DNA of 64,000 bases, taken from positions 774,582 through 838,581 of the forward strand of contig JALLLS010000005.1 of assembly GCA_025094145.1 (NCBI GenBank), read 5' to 3'. A program made the position numbers and the translations under genes. The notes under the pieces were generated by a model, which saw only the letters and a program-made list of their open reading frames with translations, did no database searches and was not told the DNA's origin. This document shows positions 43,401 to 56,557 of this stretch, piece after piece. How positions within the stretch are numbered: position 1 is the stretch's first letter; each line of letters starts with the position of its first letter. This DNA is from Spinellus fusiger. Its lineage: Eukaryota; Mucoromycota; Mucoromycetes; Mucorales; Phycomycetaceae.

Positions 43401-46400
43401 ACCCATCTACCTGTGCATCTATAGATTTATTAGTATATATGTACGTATGGGTGTGAGTGGATTTTTCTTTATCTGCCAAGATTAATAAAATGATATGCTT
43501 AAAAAAAACCTTAATGTGTTCTGGAACAAAGTGAACACAAGAGCAGTGTAACACTAAGTAGTACATATCCAAAGATAGCCATGTATTAGATACAATCTAC
43601 ATAAACTTATTCATTTTCTCTATTGTATACTCATTTAAACACACTAGTAAGACGAATAGATCTGTCTATCATGCAATATTATGATATGCTCTTCTGTAGT
43701 GTCGATTTTCATTATGCAGAATGTATCGATATGAGAGGGTTCAACGAATTAAGCAATAAGTGGAAAAAGAAACTAACCCTGTAAATCACTCCTGCATGAA
43801 AATGAAAAAATATATGAAAGCATAGAAAGGTCAATATTTAGTATCTTGTTTAATTTCTTTGTCTTCTTGTTGAGTACTGATTCATTCCCGAACAAGGGAC
43901 CAACATGTTAGTGCCATGCTTTGTTCAGTCCTACCTATCTCGTCTACAGATAGATTCACACTTTCAATATTAGGAGAAAGTGTGTGACTGGAACTAGTTG
44001 CAAGCAAATATTCTTGTAGGACAGGTATGCACCTGGGAGTCTTGCTGTTATTATCAGTGGCATTAACGAATTGAGAATTCCTAAAAGCGTGCACATGTCG
44101 ACCTAATGTCTCGTTATAGGTGCAGGTTGATCGATCTATGAAATTATGATCGTTGTGTACTGTCTACACGATGTTCCCTTTATTTCCTTAGAATACAAGG
44201 GTGCATGATGTCAAGAACGGCCACTCATTTATATCTCTAGCATAGTCATTGATACTATTATTGCTATTGCCCTTGCTATTAATGTCGTCACTACTGTTAT
44301 TTGAAGTCAACTTCTTGAGATGACACTGTAGATAATCAACACTCCTTGTCTAGATGAGTCTAGATGAAACATATGAAGATATATGTATATAGCAGTCTCT
44401 TTTTATAAAGCCTTTTCTTTTGTGCACAAAATTGTGTTAACCCCATTGGAATTTTGTTCGGGCAATGTTCACCATTTCTTTTTTCTTTTCTTTTTTAAAC
44501 AAAGAAAATGAGATGGATAAAAATAAAAATACACCTTTGATGTAATTTACAGTAGATTGTGTTTTAGCATTAGGAATAGGAATTAAAAAAAATATATAAA
44601 TAAAAAGTATCCTCTTGTCTTTCCCTTTTTTGTACTTGTCTATTGTTACCTCTACTACTATTTCTGTCTACTATCTCCCTTTTTTGCTTTATTTTACTTA
44701 ATTTCTGCTCCTTTTTAGTTCTCCTTGACTTTTATTGTTGCTCTTTTTTCTATTTAGCTTTTATATTCGTGGTTGTATCTGTACAATGGCAAGCTTCTAA
44801 CTCTTTTTGTACAAAATCAAGGGAACTCTTGAGCCAAGAAAGTATCGGACTATTGTCATAATAGGAAAAACGCATGGTCTACATCAGTCTAGTATTTCCC
44901 CAAACACAAAAACACCAATGTTAATTTTCCTTTTATTTACATAAGCTCCTTTCTGTAGAAATCAATATACTTTTATTGACTATGGAATTTAGGCTTCATT
45001 CATTAAAAAAACAGAGTATAAGACCATACTATTCTAAGAAAGGTCAATAGGAAACAGATATATCTTGACTGTTTAAAAATTATAATTTAAAGAAATAAGA
45101 ATAAGACAATATTATTAGAAACCTGCTTAAATTATTATTTAGTTATTCTTAGTGTGCCATTCACTAAATTGTGTATTTCTTTTAATCAATTTAAAAATTA
45201 GTGTTAATGTTGCACTGCTATTTATTTAGGATCACTGAAGTTTCCAACAAGAATGAATGACAAAATATCTTATTTGATCGAAACTTGACTTGGTACTAAT
45301 TTGGATCCTTTCTTCCTATTCTTATTTATTTGTGTTCTATTTTCTTAAATCTCTTTTTCTTTGTGTGAAATATCATTCAATATAGAGTATGTCCAAATAA
45401 TAATAAAGAGATAGACATGGGGTTTATCCATGCATACTATTTAATGAGCTATTATAAAGAGTAGAAATAAGTTAAGGTTATTATACAATAGAATAAATAT
45501 CCATTATTCATAAGGGGAGATCAATAACTCTAAAAAGAATTACCATTTTCTTGAAAAGAGTAATTTTTCTTTTCTTTTTTCCCTTACTCCCTTTGACTCC
45601 TTTACTTCAAGTAGAACTATAATATTTTAGGAAAAGACTTGACAGCTTACTAAGACAAGTAAACTTGAGAAATCATGGTCAAGGAAAGGCTAGATATGCA
45701 AATGGATAGTTACATTTCTCAGGTGAAAAGGGGATACTGTTTGTTCATCTTTGTTTACATTTACATTTACATTTACATTTATATTTACATTTACATTTAT
45801 ATTTATATTTATATTTATATTTACATTTATATTTACATTTATATTTACATTTACATTTACATTTACACCTACACCTACACCTACACCCACACTTGTGATT
45901 ATATATCTATAGATAGATAGATAGATCGATAGATAGACAGATAGATAGATAGACAGACAGATAGATAGACAGATGTAGATGTATTTATATAACTAAAATA
46001 AATAAAATAAAGAGAGAATGGATGGTATAAAAAACTCAATAACAGAAAAGTAGGGGTTCTGTCATTATAGACTATTAAAGAAATGAGACAAATAAAAAAT
46101 GAAACAATGGCAGAAAAAAAAAGGGAAGATCTTATGGAGAACCACCAAGTGTCAATGGAGAAAACTCCCTTTTTCCCCTTGTATTTTACTTTCTTTTCTC
46201 TCTCTCTCTTTGTTCTCCCCCCTCCTCCTCCTTTTCTTCCCCTGCACCCCTGCACCCCTGCACCCCTTAATTTTATACAAGGCTTTCCTTCTTCTCACTG
46301 TCCATTCCAGAAAGTCATTACTATTCGTATGCATATGTAATCTTAGTATTGGCTCGTTGTTTCTTTTATACTCTCTTTTTGTCTGTACATCTGTGCCTTG

Positions 46401-46973
46401 TGTGCTTGGATTCATTAAAAGACTATGAATCCTCTAGTCACTTGTTTTCATTGTCACTTTCAGCTCCACTCTATTGTATTCTCTCATCTCTTTTCTTCTT
46501 GTGACTCTGCTTGTACTCCTCATTTCTCCCTTACATATTCATCTTTTGAACTCGAGATAAAGAACATTACAATGTTCTGAAAGGCAAAGATAGATATACT
46601 ATGTATATGAGTGTGAGAATTAGAAATCAATAGGCACTCATCGTGTGGGGTTGCATCGTAATAGAGCCTCTTTACAGGAATCAAAGTCGCTCATCAACCA
46701 ACACCTATTTCCTCTCTAGAATAAGTAGGAAGCACGATGGGAGGGGGATTTTATTTTTTTATTGATGAGAATAAGTAAAGAACGTGTGTGTATTTAAAAT
46801 GCAAATAGAAATGTAGAGCATGCAAGCAAGAACTAAGTATTATAGAATTAAATTTTAAACAAAAAGAGAGAAATGTGGGACTAGCCCAACATAACAAGAA
46901 GAAGAAAAGAGAAAGAAAGAGAGAGAGAACAGAGGCCATTCAGTCTAGCCTACACATCCAGTGAAATCTTTCT
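40480..46973. other. Gene-poor AT-rich region
   Basis: About 6.5 kb in which I see no supported gene. Open frames are short and AT-biased (for example 43882-44094 minus, 70 codons; 44643-44861 plus, hydrophobic), with no recognisable domain. Simple repeats are common: AATAAT near 42560-42580, a hexamer array at 45750-45880 and GATA tetranucleotides at 45905-45975. It may be inert spacer or carry noncoding RNA that cannot be recognised from sequence alone. Confidence 0.55.
45750..45975. repeat. (TTTACA/TTTATA)n hexamer array followed by (GATA)n
   Basis: About 20 hexamers of TTTACA and TTTATA, ending in four ACACCT units, then about 17 GATA/GACA tetramers. Frames across it encode Tyr-Ile repeats or, on the minus strand, Asn-Val repeats; none is a gene. 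Confidence 0.9.
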
Positions 46974-49430
46974 TTACGACCGCCGATACAGTGTTCTCTT
47001 GAGGGGTGTTTGTGTTGGAGAGACAGTACGAGTGGAATGGATAAGCGTTGGTTTTGAAGGTGGCAAAGGAATATTGGTACGACGTGTTTTCATGGCCAAA
47101 GTAGTAGAGAGTGGTGTCTTTGTGGAGGTGAGTGGCATAGCAGCAGGTGTCTTTTGCGGAGTACGAGTCCCAGTACTCCGAACCTTGGAGGAGGAGGCTA
47201 CCGAGGAAGAGGCAGCTGCGGTGTGTGACTTTATACGAGCGATCTCAGCCATGGCCTCATCCAATTGCTTCTGCATGACTTTTCTTGCCTCGGCTTCTTC
47301 TTTGGCTTGGAGTGCACTTGAGGTCTTGAGATCCTCCATTTGATCCAAGACGCGTTCCAACTGATCTTGCATCTCCACACGTGCCTCTGTTTGTTTGCGT
47401 AATTTAGTTTCGAGTGGGCCAAGGTGAGAGAGCGCCATTTCAATTTTATGCTCATAGGTCTCACGTATCTCCACTTCTTGTTCCACTCGCTCCCTCAAGG
47501 TTGCTTGCTGACGGTCCATCAGCACTGTCATGTCTTCCATGGCCTTTTCAAACGCAGACCGCATCGCTGTTTCTTCATAAAGGCGATGTTCCACTGTTTC
47601 AAGACGCTGCTGGAGAACGGCCATTTGACGTTGGTGAAACCGCCCACATAGGCGTACAAGTCTAAATGTCAATGCTTTGGAAGGAGTCTTGCGGGCCTGG
47701 TAGCCTCTCCATAACGACTGTATTTTGATAGCTGCTGTGTGTCGGAGTAAGTCGTGGTCAGGACACACGTCTTGTTCAATGTCACTGAGGGGAAGGAAAA
47801 CAGAGTCAGAATCCAAGGGAGCTTCTTTTTCGTCATGGCTGTCGTAGTGTTCATCATCGTCATCATAGCCCTCATCACTGCTAAAGTGGGTGACGACAGT
47901 ACCCCAGCGTTGGTTGAGGGAATTTTTTTGGGTGCGGTTGAGTCGAACAATAAATATTTTGGAGTTGCTGCCGAGATCACTCTCACTATCGCCATCGTTG
48001 CTGGTGTAGTCTGTCATGGGCTCAGATTCATTCCAAAAGATAGGCAAATCAAATTCGTTATCTGATGTGAAACTAGAGAGGCGTTGAGTGCTGAGTACAT
48101 GATTGTGGGATGTAGCTAAAATTCATAGAAAAGATATAAGAAAAAAGAAAAGAGAGAGAGAGAATGGGAAGTATGTTTTCAAAGAAGTAGAAGGAGAGGC
48201 TAAGCGAGAATGAAAAGGGAGAGAAAGGAAGATACGAATACCAATGCCACTGCTAATACTAGGAAGATGTGTGAATGTGTGAATGTGTGAATGTGTGAAT
48301 GTGTGAATGTGTGAATGTGTAGATGTGTAAAAAGGAAGAAAGAGGAGAAATAGGCATTGGATTCACAGATTAAATTTTGTCTATGACTACAAGGCTTACC
48401 TGTGGCATGCCAGTGGTTTTGAGTTCTGTTGGGAGTCACACAACTTGTCAGTGAATCTCTCCATCTCTTTTTCTTTTCCTCTTCTTCTACACGAGAGAGT
48501 CTGCTGGGGTATCTCGTGTGCTCCAAAGATAAAAATGACGAGGGGTGGACGGGAGCACTTTCCATCTGTGTAATGGTACTAAAGGAGTCGCAGGACCGTT
48601 CGCGAGACCGTGATTGTAAAGAATAGGTGGTGATGAGTGGGTGATGATGAGAATGTTGAGATTGCTGGTGTGAGAGAAAATGGGTGCTATCAGGGGTAGT
48701 GGAGACAATCTCATGGGATGTTGTATCAAGAGAGACAGGTGAGTTGTTCTGGCTATTCGTGGGTCTATCATTAGTAGTACTATTCTCCTTCATCGTGGTA
48801 ATGGGGCAGTAGTGTTGGTGGGGCAGTGTAAATTGAGCAGGCAATTGTAGCGGACTCAATCGGCTATCGTCTGTGAGTTTATACTGTTGTGGGTCAAAGA
48901 AGTGAGAGTCAGAATATGTTGTATGATGCCGAGGAGGTTGAGCCTTGTGATTTCCACAGGTCAGGAGGTTGTTGATGCCTTCACTTGATGTGGAGTGTGA
49001 GGATGGGTAGCCAAAAACAGAGCCACTGTCTTCAGATTCAGAGAGGATAGAGTGTCGTGCAGTACTAGTAGAGTTGGTTGTGAATGAAGATTCGTCAAAG
49101 AAAGAGAAGCTGTGCTGATTATCAAGATAAGCGAGTGCTTGGAGACGGGATCTCGGCGGGAATTCGTAATTGTATTGTTCTGGCTCTAGGTTCTGCGGTA
49201 CAGTAATACTTTCACTGCCTTGTTCACTTTCGTCATATAAACAAGACTGTTGGTGGGTTGATTTAAAGTTGAATTGAAGTCATAGAGAAATAAATAGCAT
49301 TGTACAGTGAGTGGATGTTGATTCTATAAAAGCTGTTTCTTACCTGATCAAGTGAGTATGAGTAGTTCATATTAAGGTCATCAAAAGAGGAGGGACGGGT
49401 AAAAGAATTAAAACAACCCGTAGTGGCCAT
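46974..49430 (-). CDS. IQ-motif and coiled-coil protein, uncharacterised
   Basis: The start MATTGCFNSFTRPSSFDDLN (49430) is followed by a disordered, Ser/His/Gln-rich N-terminal half with RSRLQALAYLDNQHSFSFFD and ARHSILSESEDSGSVFGYPS. The main exon (48047 to 46974) holds an acidic stretch (SDEGYDDDDEHYDSHDE), one IQ motif (AAIKIQSLWRGYQARK), expected to bind calmodulin or a light chain, and a coiled coil from about RLVRLCGRFHQRQMAVLQQR to EEAEARKVMQKQLDEAMAEI. The tail is Thr/Pro/Arg-rich (TRTPQKTPAAMPLTSTKTP), typical of microtubule-binding disordered regions. I do not recognise a named family. Introns are placed near 49344-49275 and 48410-48090; exon borders in the middle are approximate. 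Confidence 0.72.
48268..48322. repeat. (GTGTGAAT)n octamer repeat
   Basis: About seven GTGTGAAT units in the intron of the IQ protein gene just before its main exon. Confidence 0.88.
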
Positions 49431-50129
49431 AGTATTGTAATTTTAAGAAGGGTATTAGTGATTGTGGGGAAAAGGGGGTTGTGGTATAGTGTAAGTATGT
49501 TTTATATTTATATAAGTATATATAAATATATATATAAATATATGAATATATATATGTGTCTATATGTATATGTATATGTATATATATGTATATATAAGTG
49601 TGTCTATTTATCTATAAGCAGGTATATTTGTATCTGTACAATAAGAAAGTGGTGGAGGGTGTAGAGTGACTATTTTTGCCAGTCAAGAGAAGAGAAGAGA
49701 GAATAAACAAAAAGGAATGGAAAGGGGATCAGAGGGAGAAGTATTGAAATAAAGTCAATCCCAAAGATGATAATTTTTTCAAGAGAGAAAAATAGAGTTT
49801 TGCCTTGGTGACAGTCTTGATGAAAAAGACTAAAATAAGAAAGAAGAAAGGCAAGTTTAAAGAGAAGAGAAAGAGAAGAGAAGAGAAAGAGGGAAAAAAG
49901 GGAGATTATATACGAATAGATAGAAATATATAGAAATTAACAAAAATAGATAGAAATATATAGAAATATATAGGAATAAATAGAAATAGATAGAAATAAG
50001 GAGAGGCAAAAAATATAATAGAGAAAATACAGTAGATTCTATATCTCTATCTATATTTTATTATCTATTTTATTATCTATTTGATTTTCATAAGATACAA
50101 TCCAGAGTGTTGTATTAATGTGTTCCTAC

Positions 50130-50426
50130 TCAAAAGCTGTATTTCTCTTTTCTTTTCTCTTTCTCCCTTCCCTCGATGTACTGGTCGATCTCGATGGATA
50201 TTAAGAAAAGGAAACTGTCCATCTTGGTCGATGGTTCTTTACAGATATTCTTGAGTGCAACTTGAAGCATGAGAAGAGAATATAAACCATGGCCCAAGCG
50301 TTGATATAAAGTTTCCTGAATCTTCAATTGTACTATATCCGAGGCATGGCCATCCTTATTCTCTGTTAGAGTCACACTTGCTGTTCCCTTTTTATCATTT
50401 TTGCCATTTTTGCTTTTACTAATGAT
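50130..50426 (-). CDS. Possible small gene or exon, unidentified
   Basis: After a CTGACAG acceptor (ending at 50427) a frame runs 98 codons to TAA-type stop at 50130. It reads IISKSKNGKNDKKGTASVTL, then IVQLKIQETLYQRLGHGLYS and LLMLQVALKNICKEPSTKMD, ending in a basic tail (EGREKEKRKEKYS). Composition is amphipathic-helical and normal for coding DNA, in contrast to the flanks. No start exon was found and no family recognised; it could be a remnant. Confidence 0.35.
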   Translation of the reverse strand: MISKSKNGKNDKKGTASVTLTENKDGHASDIVQLKIQETLYQRLGHGLYSLLMLQVALKNICKEPSTKMDSFLFLISIEIDQYIEGREKEKRKEKYSF

Positions 50427-52789
50427 CTGTCAGCCTATCGAATAACTTGCTCGGAGGTTCCGATCGATGTTTATAGAGTTTAACAGTAATACCAATAATG
50501 TTGATCAAGTCTATATGAACCTGTTCTAAGGATAAATATAGGAGATCCTTTCTTCATCTCTTCATTCTGGATTAACAAACAAATTGGGATCTAATGGGTA
50601 GAATCCAACAGTCTTTTGGTAACATTGTGCCTGTAGAACATAGTTTACTTTTCATCATTGGATCAATACACTATTGGACCATTAAAGTATCGAGTCATTA
50701 AAGTACCAGATGATTAGAGTTGAAAGGCATTTGAAGAATAGAAAATAGAGAATAGACTCAACGCCTTGGATGAAAAAGAAAATAAGCTCTATACAAAGCC
50801 TTGCACACTATCACTCTTCTCCCCTGAATAGATTGATCTTGTCTCCGATAAATCAACATTAAGAAATAAAGAGGTGAATGTAGATATAGGAGTGTGTCTT
50901 GTATCAATTAGGTGATGACTGATAGAACAGCAACATTCCTCTTTTCATTTTACACATTACATCCACACTCTTTCCACGCACTCCCCCTTTTTATTTCCAT
51001 TTTATTTTGTTTGATTTTGTATCTGTTTTGGAAAATGATCATCCATGTCAAGAGTGACTAGTGGCATTTATCTTTTCATGTCTGTTTTATGGTCTGTACA
51101 ATACCATGACTTTCTCTTTTAAGATTTATAAAAGGAGAAAATAGTTTAAAAAAGAAAGAAAGCCCCAACACATCTAGAACAATAAGCATTTCACTTGTCT
51201 ACTATTTTCAATTTCATCACTTTCATTTTATACACTGGACAAGCATCTCTTCAACAAGAAGAAAACATACTACTTTTTAGTGGATTCTGCCTGATCACTA
51301 GAACATATCCCAGTGGTTGCTATGGCAAACAAAACTTTTTTTTTCTTTAATTTTTTCTTTAATTTTTTATAATTCCTCCACAAGCAAAGTCTGTCTAAAT
51401 ATATACAAAGGGGGAGAAGAAAGAAAGAGAAAGAGTTCAAGACAGGTCCTTGTTGTATTTGCCACAGCTCTATTCAATGTAGATCCCCACTCCTCTCTAT
51501 CGTCCTTTTACTAATGACACACTTCATTTTAAAACATCACACAATCTATTGACACTTCTACACAGAGAAGATGTATTAATATAGATGTATCTATCTTATA
51601 TAGGGCTGTATGTTGAAAAATGAATAGACCTATGTCCATTCTCTTGGTGCTTTCTTTCATCAGACAAGGTATGGACATGGACATGTGTATAGGTGGATAT
51701 GTAGGTGGTTTACCCTTCCAAGACAAGAATTTAATCTTGCCTAACAACCCAACGCTTGTGTACTTGTGGGATAGTGAGCTTGTAGGCTTGCATACTTACA
51801 AATTTGTAAACCTACACATTGACACATTGGTATGATGACATACTTATTCTCTCACTCTTACTTACTCTCTCACATTTATACTCACCGACCCATACACTAA
51901 TCACTTTCCTACTTGCCTTTATTCTACTTTTTGGTTGTCCACCAGAGCAGAGCCCGTCTATGGATAATGACCTCGCGATGATGCCTATTCATTGATGGTC
52001 ACTGCGGTTCCACTAAATCTCTCAAAAAACAACACTGCGCTGTCCTCATGGTATAATGTCAAATAGTCGATCTCTTCACTTGAGATTGACTAAAATTACG
52101 TTTTATGTGCTCTATTGTGAATGGGGTGCCTTATCGATAGCAAAATACATAGATCAAGGCACTCTATTACCTCATGATGAACACGTCTATGCTTTCTTTC
52201 CATTGGATGTCGGTATCATTTACACAAGTTACCATTTAAAATAAGCAAGTTGCACTTTCACTGGCACGTAAAAACTTGAGCAAAGTGTAGCACAGAGTCA
52301 TACGGTTACAGTCTGGCGAATTATCATAAAAAAAAAACTATAAAAAATAGGAATAATTTAGCTGCAGGTCTATTTGATATGGGACAAAATAATTGAGTAG
52401 CACAAGAAATAGAAAAATAAATAAAGGCCATAGCTTCATATTAGAATACACCCACACTTGAAGTGTGCTCCCTTCTCCCATAACAGAACATGCGACCCTT
52501 TTGTCCTTTTATTTTATTTTTATTTTTACTTTTACTTTTATTTTTTTATTTTTATTTTTACTTTTTTAACCACAGAAGACACCATGGAGCAAAGTCACTT
52601 TTTCTTTCTTTTTCTCTTTCTACATAACTTTACAACTGTCACTTTTTGTTTGTTCTACAAGAGGAGAGGCAACGCTTTACATTTATATATTTATATATTT
52701 ATATCAAAAGATCCCCCAGAGGGCTCTTGGATTTCTATTAATACTATTGTCATTATGGACTCATTTAATCTATACTGTCTTTTTGTTTT

Positions 52790-53065
52790 ATTAATAATAG
52801 TATCATTAGTAGTAGTATCATTATCATTATTATCATTACAATTATCATTACAATTATAATTACAGTTATTACTACAATCACAATCACAACTACAATTACA
52901 ATTACTAGCTATCCTAATAACTGTTATCATTACTATTGTTGGTAGTATCATTAGTATCATTATTGCTAGCATCATGATCATAATCATTATTAGTAGTAGT
53001 ATTTCCATTAGTACAACTACTACTAATATTGCTACTACTACTACTCCTAATTATAATAATGATAC
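52790..53065. repeat. Degenerate ATT/ATC/AGT/ACT trinucleotide tract
   Basis: Around 275 bp in which nearly every triplet is ATT, ATC, ACA, AGT or ACT, more decayed than the array at 6.3 kb. Confidence 0.8.
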
Positions 53066-54326
53066 TACCACCACCACCACTCACCAGAACTTAATAACTA
53101 CATTTAGAGGAAGAAACATAAATAATATCATATCATCTTGCAAATTCAAGAGACGTATCTAGTATTACTCGTTGTCTTGTCTTACTCTTGTCTTTATCAA
53201 TTACATTAAGAAACAATGCCATTCTTTTCTTCTTTTCTTCTATTGAGTATCTATCGATGCAGAGTCTAGAAGCCATGGGTTGAGGATTTATCACAAGGAA
53301 TTAAGGTGCATTCATTGCTTAATAGAGTGTAAATGCGGAGTGATCTTCCGGTGAATATTGGTTGTTCATGTTAAGATTTATTAAGCACTGTTTTACTTTT
53401 GTTTTTACTTGTATTGATTATTCCATATTTATCTATTCTTCCCAAGAAAGAGAGAAAAAGAGAACCTGTTTAAGCAATAAGCTGACTGAATCTTCACTTT
53501 CTTAGCAGAGTCTCTTTATGTACAGATTTAATAAAACAAAATAAGGCTACATTCACTGTTGTTTTCTTCACTCTTGTCTTGTTATTGATATTTATTATCT
53601 ATTTCACTCTGTAGATAGCTTACTAACAAAAGAAAAGGGTAATATAAAGCGTTTGACTCCATTCCATTCCAGTCTAGTGCTTTCCCTTGCAAGAAAAAAG
53701 AGAAAGAGGTGAGGCATTCAAATGAGAATGAAATGATCGTACATTTATGAATGAAAGTGAGTCAATACAGCCAATACAGTCACTAAGGACTGTTCACCAT
53801 TGGTAATACAGCAGTGGGAGACTTCTAATGTGAGGGTGTGCTCATCCTTTTATTTTACCTTTTATTCATCTACCCTCCACGAAAAAGAAAAAAACAAAAA
53901 AGGCAGCCATTGTAGGCAAATAGATGCGATCTTTGCAATGTGTCTGTTATGTCTTTCCACTTTTATTCATTCCCTGCCACTCATCTCATTAGTAGAAGCA
54001 GACACTAAATGACAGGTAATAAAAAAGACTACCTTCTCATGCATTGATCTAATCCTATGACTCTGCAGATAAAATAATAAAAACAAATAGTAAATGCATG
54101 GGAGTGGCCGATAAAGGATAAAAAGTCAATCTTTATTAAGACTAGTCTATAAACTAATACTATAAACTACTAATACTACCTCCTAATAAACATACACATC
54201 CATAAGGCCACTTGGCTATCTATCTATTAAGTCATTGACCTATTGACCGTAGAAATAGACAGCTACGAATCATGACTTTTGACTGTCCTCTCTCTCTCAA
54301 AGGGTCTAAAGCACCGAGCACAGCAT

Positions 54327-54362
54327 CTCCGGACCGTGACTGCTATCAATCCGGAGGTCCGG
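54327..54362. promoter_or_regulatory. GC-rich inverted repeat upstream of eS30
   Basis: CTCCGGACC at 54327-54335 is mirrored by GGTCCGG at 54356-54362 (with CCGGAG at 54351-54356). It is an island of GC in AT-rich DNA, about 115 to 150 bp before the eS30 start, which suggests a zinc-cluster-type binding site (CGG...CCG). The factor is unknown. Confidence 0.4.
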
Positions 54363-54474
54363 GATGAATATGCCAGAGGGAGGGGAGGGGGAGGGGGCAG
54401 ACAGAGAGCAAGGATGTAAAGTAGACAGTGCATGACGAGCGGCTGTTCCCTCCTCTTTTACATATCATCTCACC

Positions 54475-54963
54475 ATGGTAAGCAAAGATATTGAATTCCA
54501 CCCATGTCGTAGGCAGATGACTTATCAGTGCAATGGATGGATGATGATGAATAGGGTAAAGTTCACGGTTCTTTGGCTCGTGCCGGTAAAGTCAAGTCGC
54601 AAACCCCCAAGGTAGCCAAGCAGGAGAAGAAGAAGGCCAAGACTGGTCGTGCTAAGAAGAGACAAGTTTACAAGTAAGCTTCAAACACCTCCACCCACCC
54701 CATCAACCCCACCTACCTACCTACCTACCTACCTATCGAATCACACCTGCTAGTAGTATGTGTGGTGCTACTACGACTACTGCTACTACTGCTACTACTG
54801 CTACTACTATTCTACTATTCTACTGCTAGCATCACCACCACCACCACTACTACTACTACTACATACTAACCCCTACTCTTTCTATAGCCGTCGCTTCGTC
54901 AATGTGACCACCACTATCGGTGGCAAGCGCAGAATGAACCCCTCCCCCACTGCTGGCCCATAA
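54475..54963 (+). CDS. RPS30: 40S ribosomal protein eS30
   Basis: A small basic 40S protein near the decoding centre. Exons 54475-54477 (ATG alone), 54555-54673 and 54888-54963 give 65 codons plus stop. It reads [20 protein letters not shown], then [13 protein letters not shown] and [20 protein letters not shown], the full eS30 sequence pattern. Unlike in animals, no ubiquitin-like FUBI domain is fused in front. The start codon stands alone before an intron. The second intron carries CTAC and CTA repeats. AATAAA at about 55005 follows. eS1 lies 260 bp downstream on the same strand. Confidence 0.96.
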
Positions 54964-55121
54964 AAATGAAAACAGCAGATCCTTAACCAACTATTCTCTA
55001 ATTTGGTGAATAAAAAAGTTTCATTCTCTGTCTTTTTACTATTTTTGTACACTCAAGAGCCTCTTCAAGTGTCTTTCTATTGTCTGATTCCAGAAATGGG
55101 CTATTTCGTGTCTCCTCAAAT

Positions 55122-55131
55122 ATCACGTGAT
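55122..55131. promoter_or_regulatory. Palindromic E-box ATCACGTGAT upstream of eS1
   Basis: A perfect 10-bp palindrome with a CACGTG core, 93 bp before the eS1 ATG and downstream of the eS30 end. It matches the RTCACRTG form bound by Cbf1-type bHLH proteins, which are known to act on ribosomal protein genes in some yeasts. Function here is inferred. Confidence 0.5.
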
Positions 55132-55223
55132 GTGTATCGGACCTCATCCATCGCCGGGGCCATTCCAAAACTATCGGTGAGGACAGTGCCTCCAAGATCT
55201 TTCTCTTTTAGCTTGCATCCATC

Positions 55224-56203
55224 ATGGGTATGAAGATCAACACACCCACGTTTTTTATTTCATTTTTCTACTTCCTCCCCTTTTCTTTATCATCCACACG
55301 TATATATCCATACCAATAGCTAATCTATCATTTATTTTTTATTCACCATGCATCATCAGCCGTCGGAAAGAACAAGTATGTAGCACATTGGATGTCATTT
55401 GCTAATATTCCCCAATGTGTAGGCGTCTCAGCAAAGGAAAGAAGGGATTAAAGAAGAAGGTCGTTGACCCTTTCACCCGCAAAGACTGGTACGATATCAA
55501 GGCTCCCTCCATGTTCGAGGTGCGCCAGGCCGGCAAGACCCTCGTCAACCGCACCCAGGGTCTCCGTAACGCCAACGACTCTCTTGACGGTCGTGTTGTT
55601 GAATTGTCCCTCGGTGACCTCTCCAAGGACGAGTCTCGCTCTTTCCGCAAGATTCAGCTCAAGGTCGATGAAATTCAAGGCAAGAACTGCTTGACCAACT
55701 TCTACGGCATGGACATGACCACCGACAAGCTCCGCTCCATGGTGAAGAAGTGGCAGTCTTTGATTGAGGCATTTGTTGATGTCAAGACCACGGATGGTTA
55801 CCTTGTGCGTATCTTTGTTGTTGCCTTTACTGCTCGTCGTCGCAACCAGGTCAAGAAGACCACCTATGCCCAGGCTGCTCAGATCCGTCAGATCCGTAAG
55901 AAGATGTTCGAGATCTTGAACGAGGAGACCGCTGTCTGTGACTTGAAGGAGTTGGTGGCCAAGGTCACTAGCTCTGCCTCTGCCTCTGCTCAGGACAGCA
56001 TTGCTGTTCGTATTGAGAAGGCCTGTCACGGTATCTACCCTCTCCAGAACACCTACACCCGCAAGGTCAAGATCCTCAAGGCACCCAAGTTCGATGTGTC
56101 TGCTCTTTTGGCTCTTCACGGTGGTGCTTCTGCTGGTGATGCTGATGTTGGTGCCAAGATCAACAAGGAGTTTGTCGAGCCCCCCATTCTTGCCAGCGTA
56201 TAA
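55224..56203 (+). CDS. RPS1: 40S ribosomal protein eS1 (S3a)
   Basis: Located at the mRNA exit side of the 40S subunit. Exons 55224-55227 (ATGG), 55360-55375 (16-nt microexon) and 55423-56203 give 266 codons plus stop. The N-terminus is [20 protein letters not shown], followed by [40 protein letters not shown] and [40 protein letters not shown] and [20 protein letters not shown] follow. Codon bias is strong (many C-ending codons), as in Rab GDI and eS30. The first coding exon is only four bases long. Confidence 0.97.
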
Positions 56204-56557
56204 TATATTCTCTATATATATATTTATAAAAGTTACTTGCCATTTCAATTTTACAGGAGATGTGCGTGGTATATTTTTGTGTGTAGATGAGATGTCTCTA
56301 TTCTTTATGTGCAGGTAGAGAGTATAACTTGCTATGATGTACTTTCACAAGGAGGAGGAGGAGGGGGGGTTTCTTTTTTGTTTTTATGTATAGAAGAAAG
56401 AAAGAAAGAAAGAAAAAGACCAAGATTGGATGTGTGTGGGGTGCAGTGGAGAGGGTGTTATTTATAGGAAAGGGAAATATCAATAGGTGTGAATCGTATC
56501 AATAGCATGGTGGTGTCCCATGTGTATATGTATATATAGTCATGTCAAAAATACATA
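56204..56557. other. Convergent gap between eS1 and the MFS gene
   Basis: AT-rich with a GGA/GAGG run near 56354-56370 and a GAAA repeat near 56395-56415. No gene is seen. Confidence 0.6.

Larger units (their letters stand above)
49431..54474. other. Gene-poor AT-rich region
   Basis: About 5 kb with one weak coding candidate (50130-50426). It is rich in simple repeats: TATA/TATG at 49500-49600, AGAAATATAT units at 49915-49995, TTTTA at 52510-52565 and a degenerate trinucleotide tract at 52790-53065. A short frame at 52056-52244 (plus) encodes 62 residues with no recognisable domain. The last 200 bp are the eS30 promoter. Confidence 0.55.

Noticed and set aside
50440..50475. GGTTCCGATCG considered as a tRNA B box
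   Set aside because: No matching A box, acceptor stem or cloverleaf nearby. No tRNA or rRNA gene was found in the window by eye.
55448..56248. 266-codon minus-strand frame antisense to eS1
   Set aside because: It mirrors the strongly biased eS1 codons; a shadow frame typical for C-ending codon usage.
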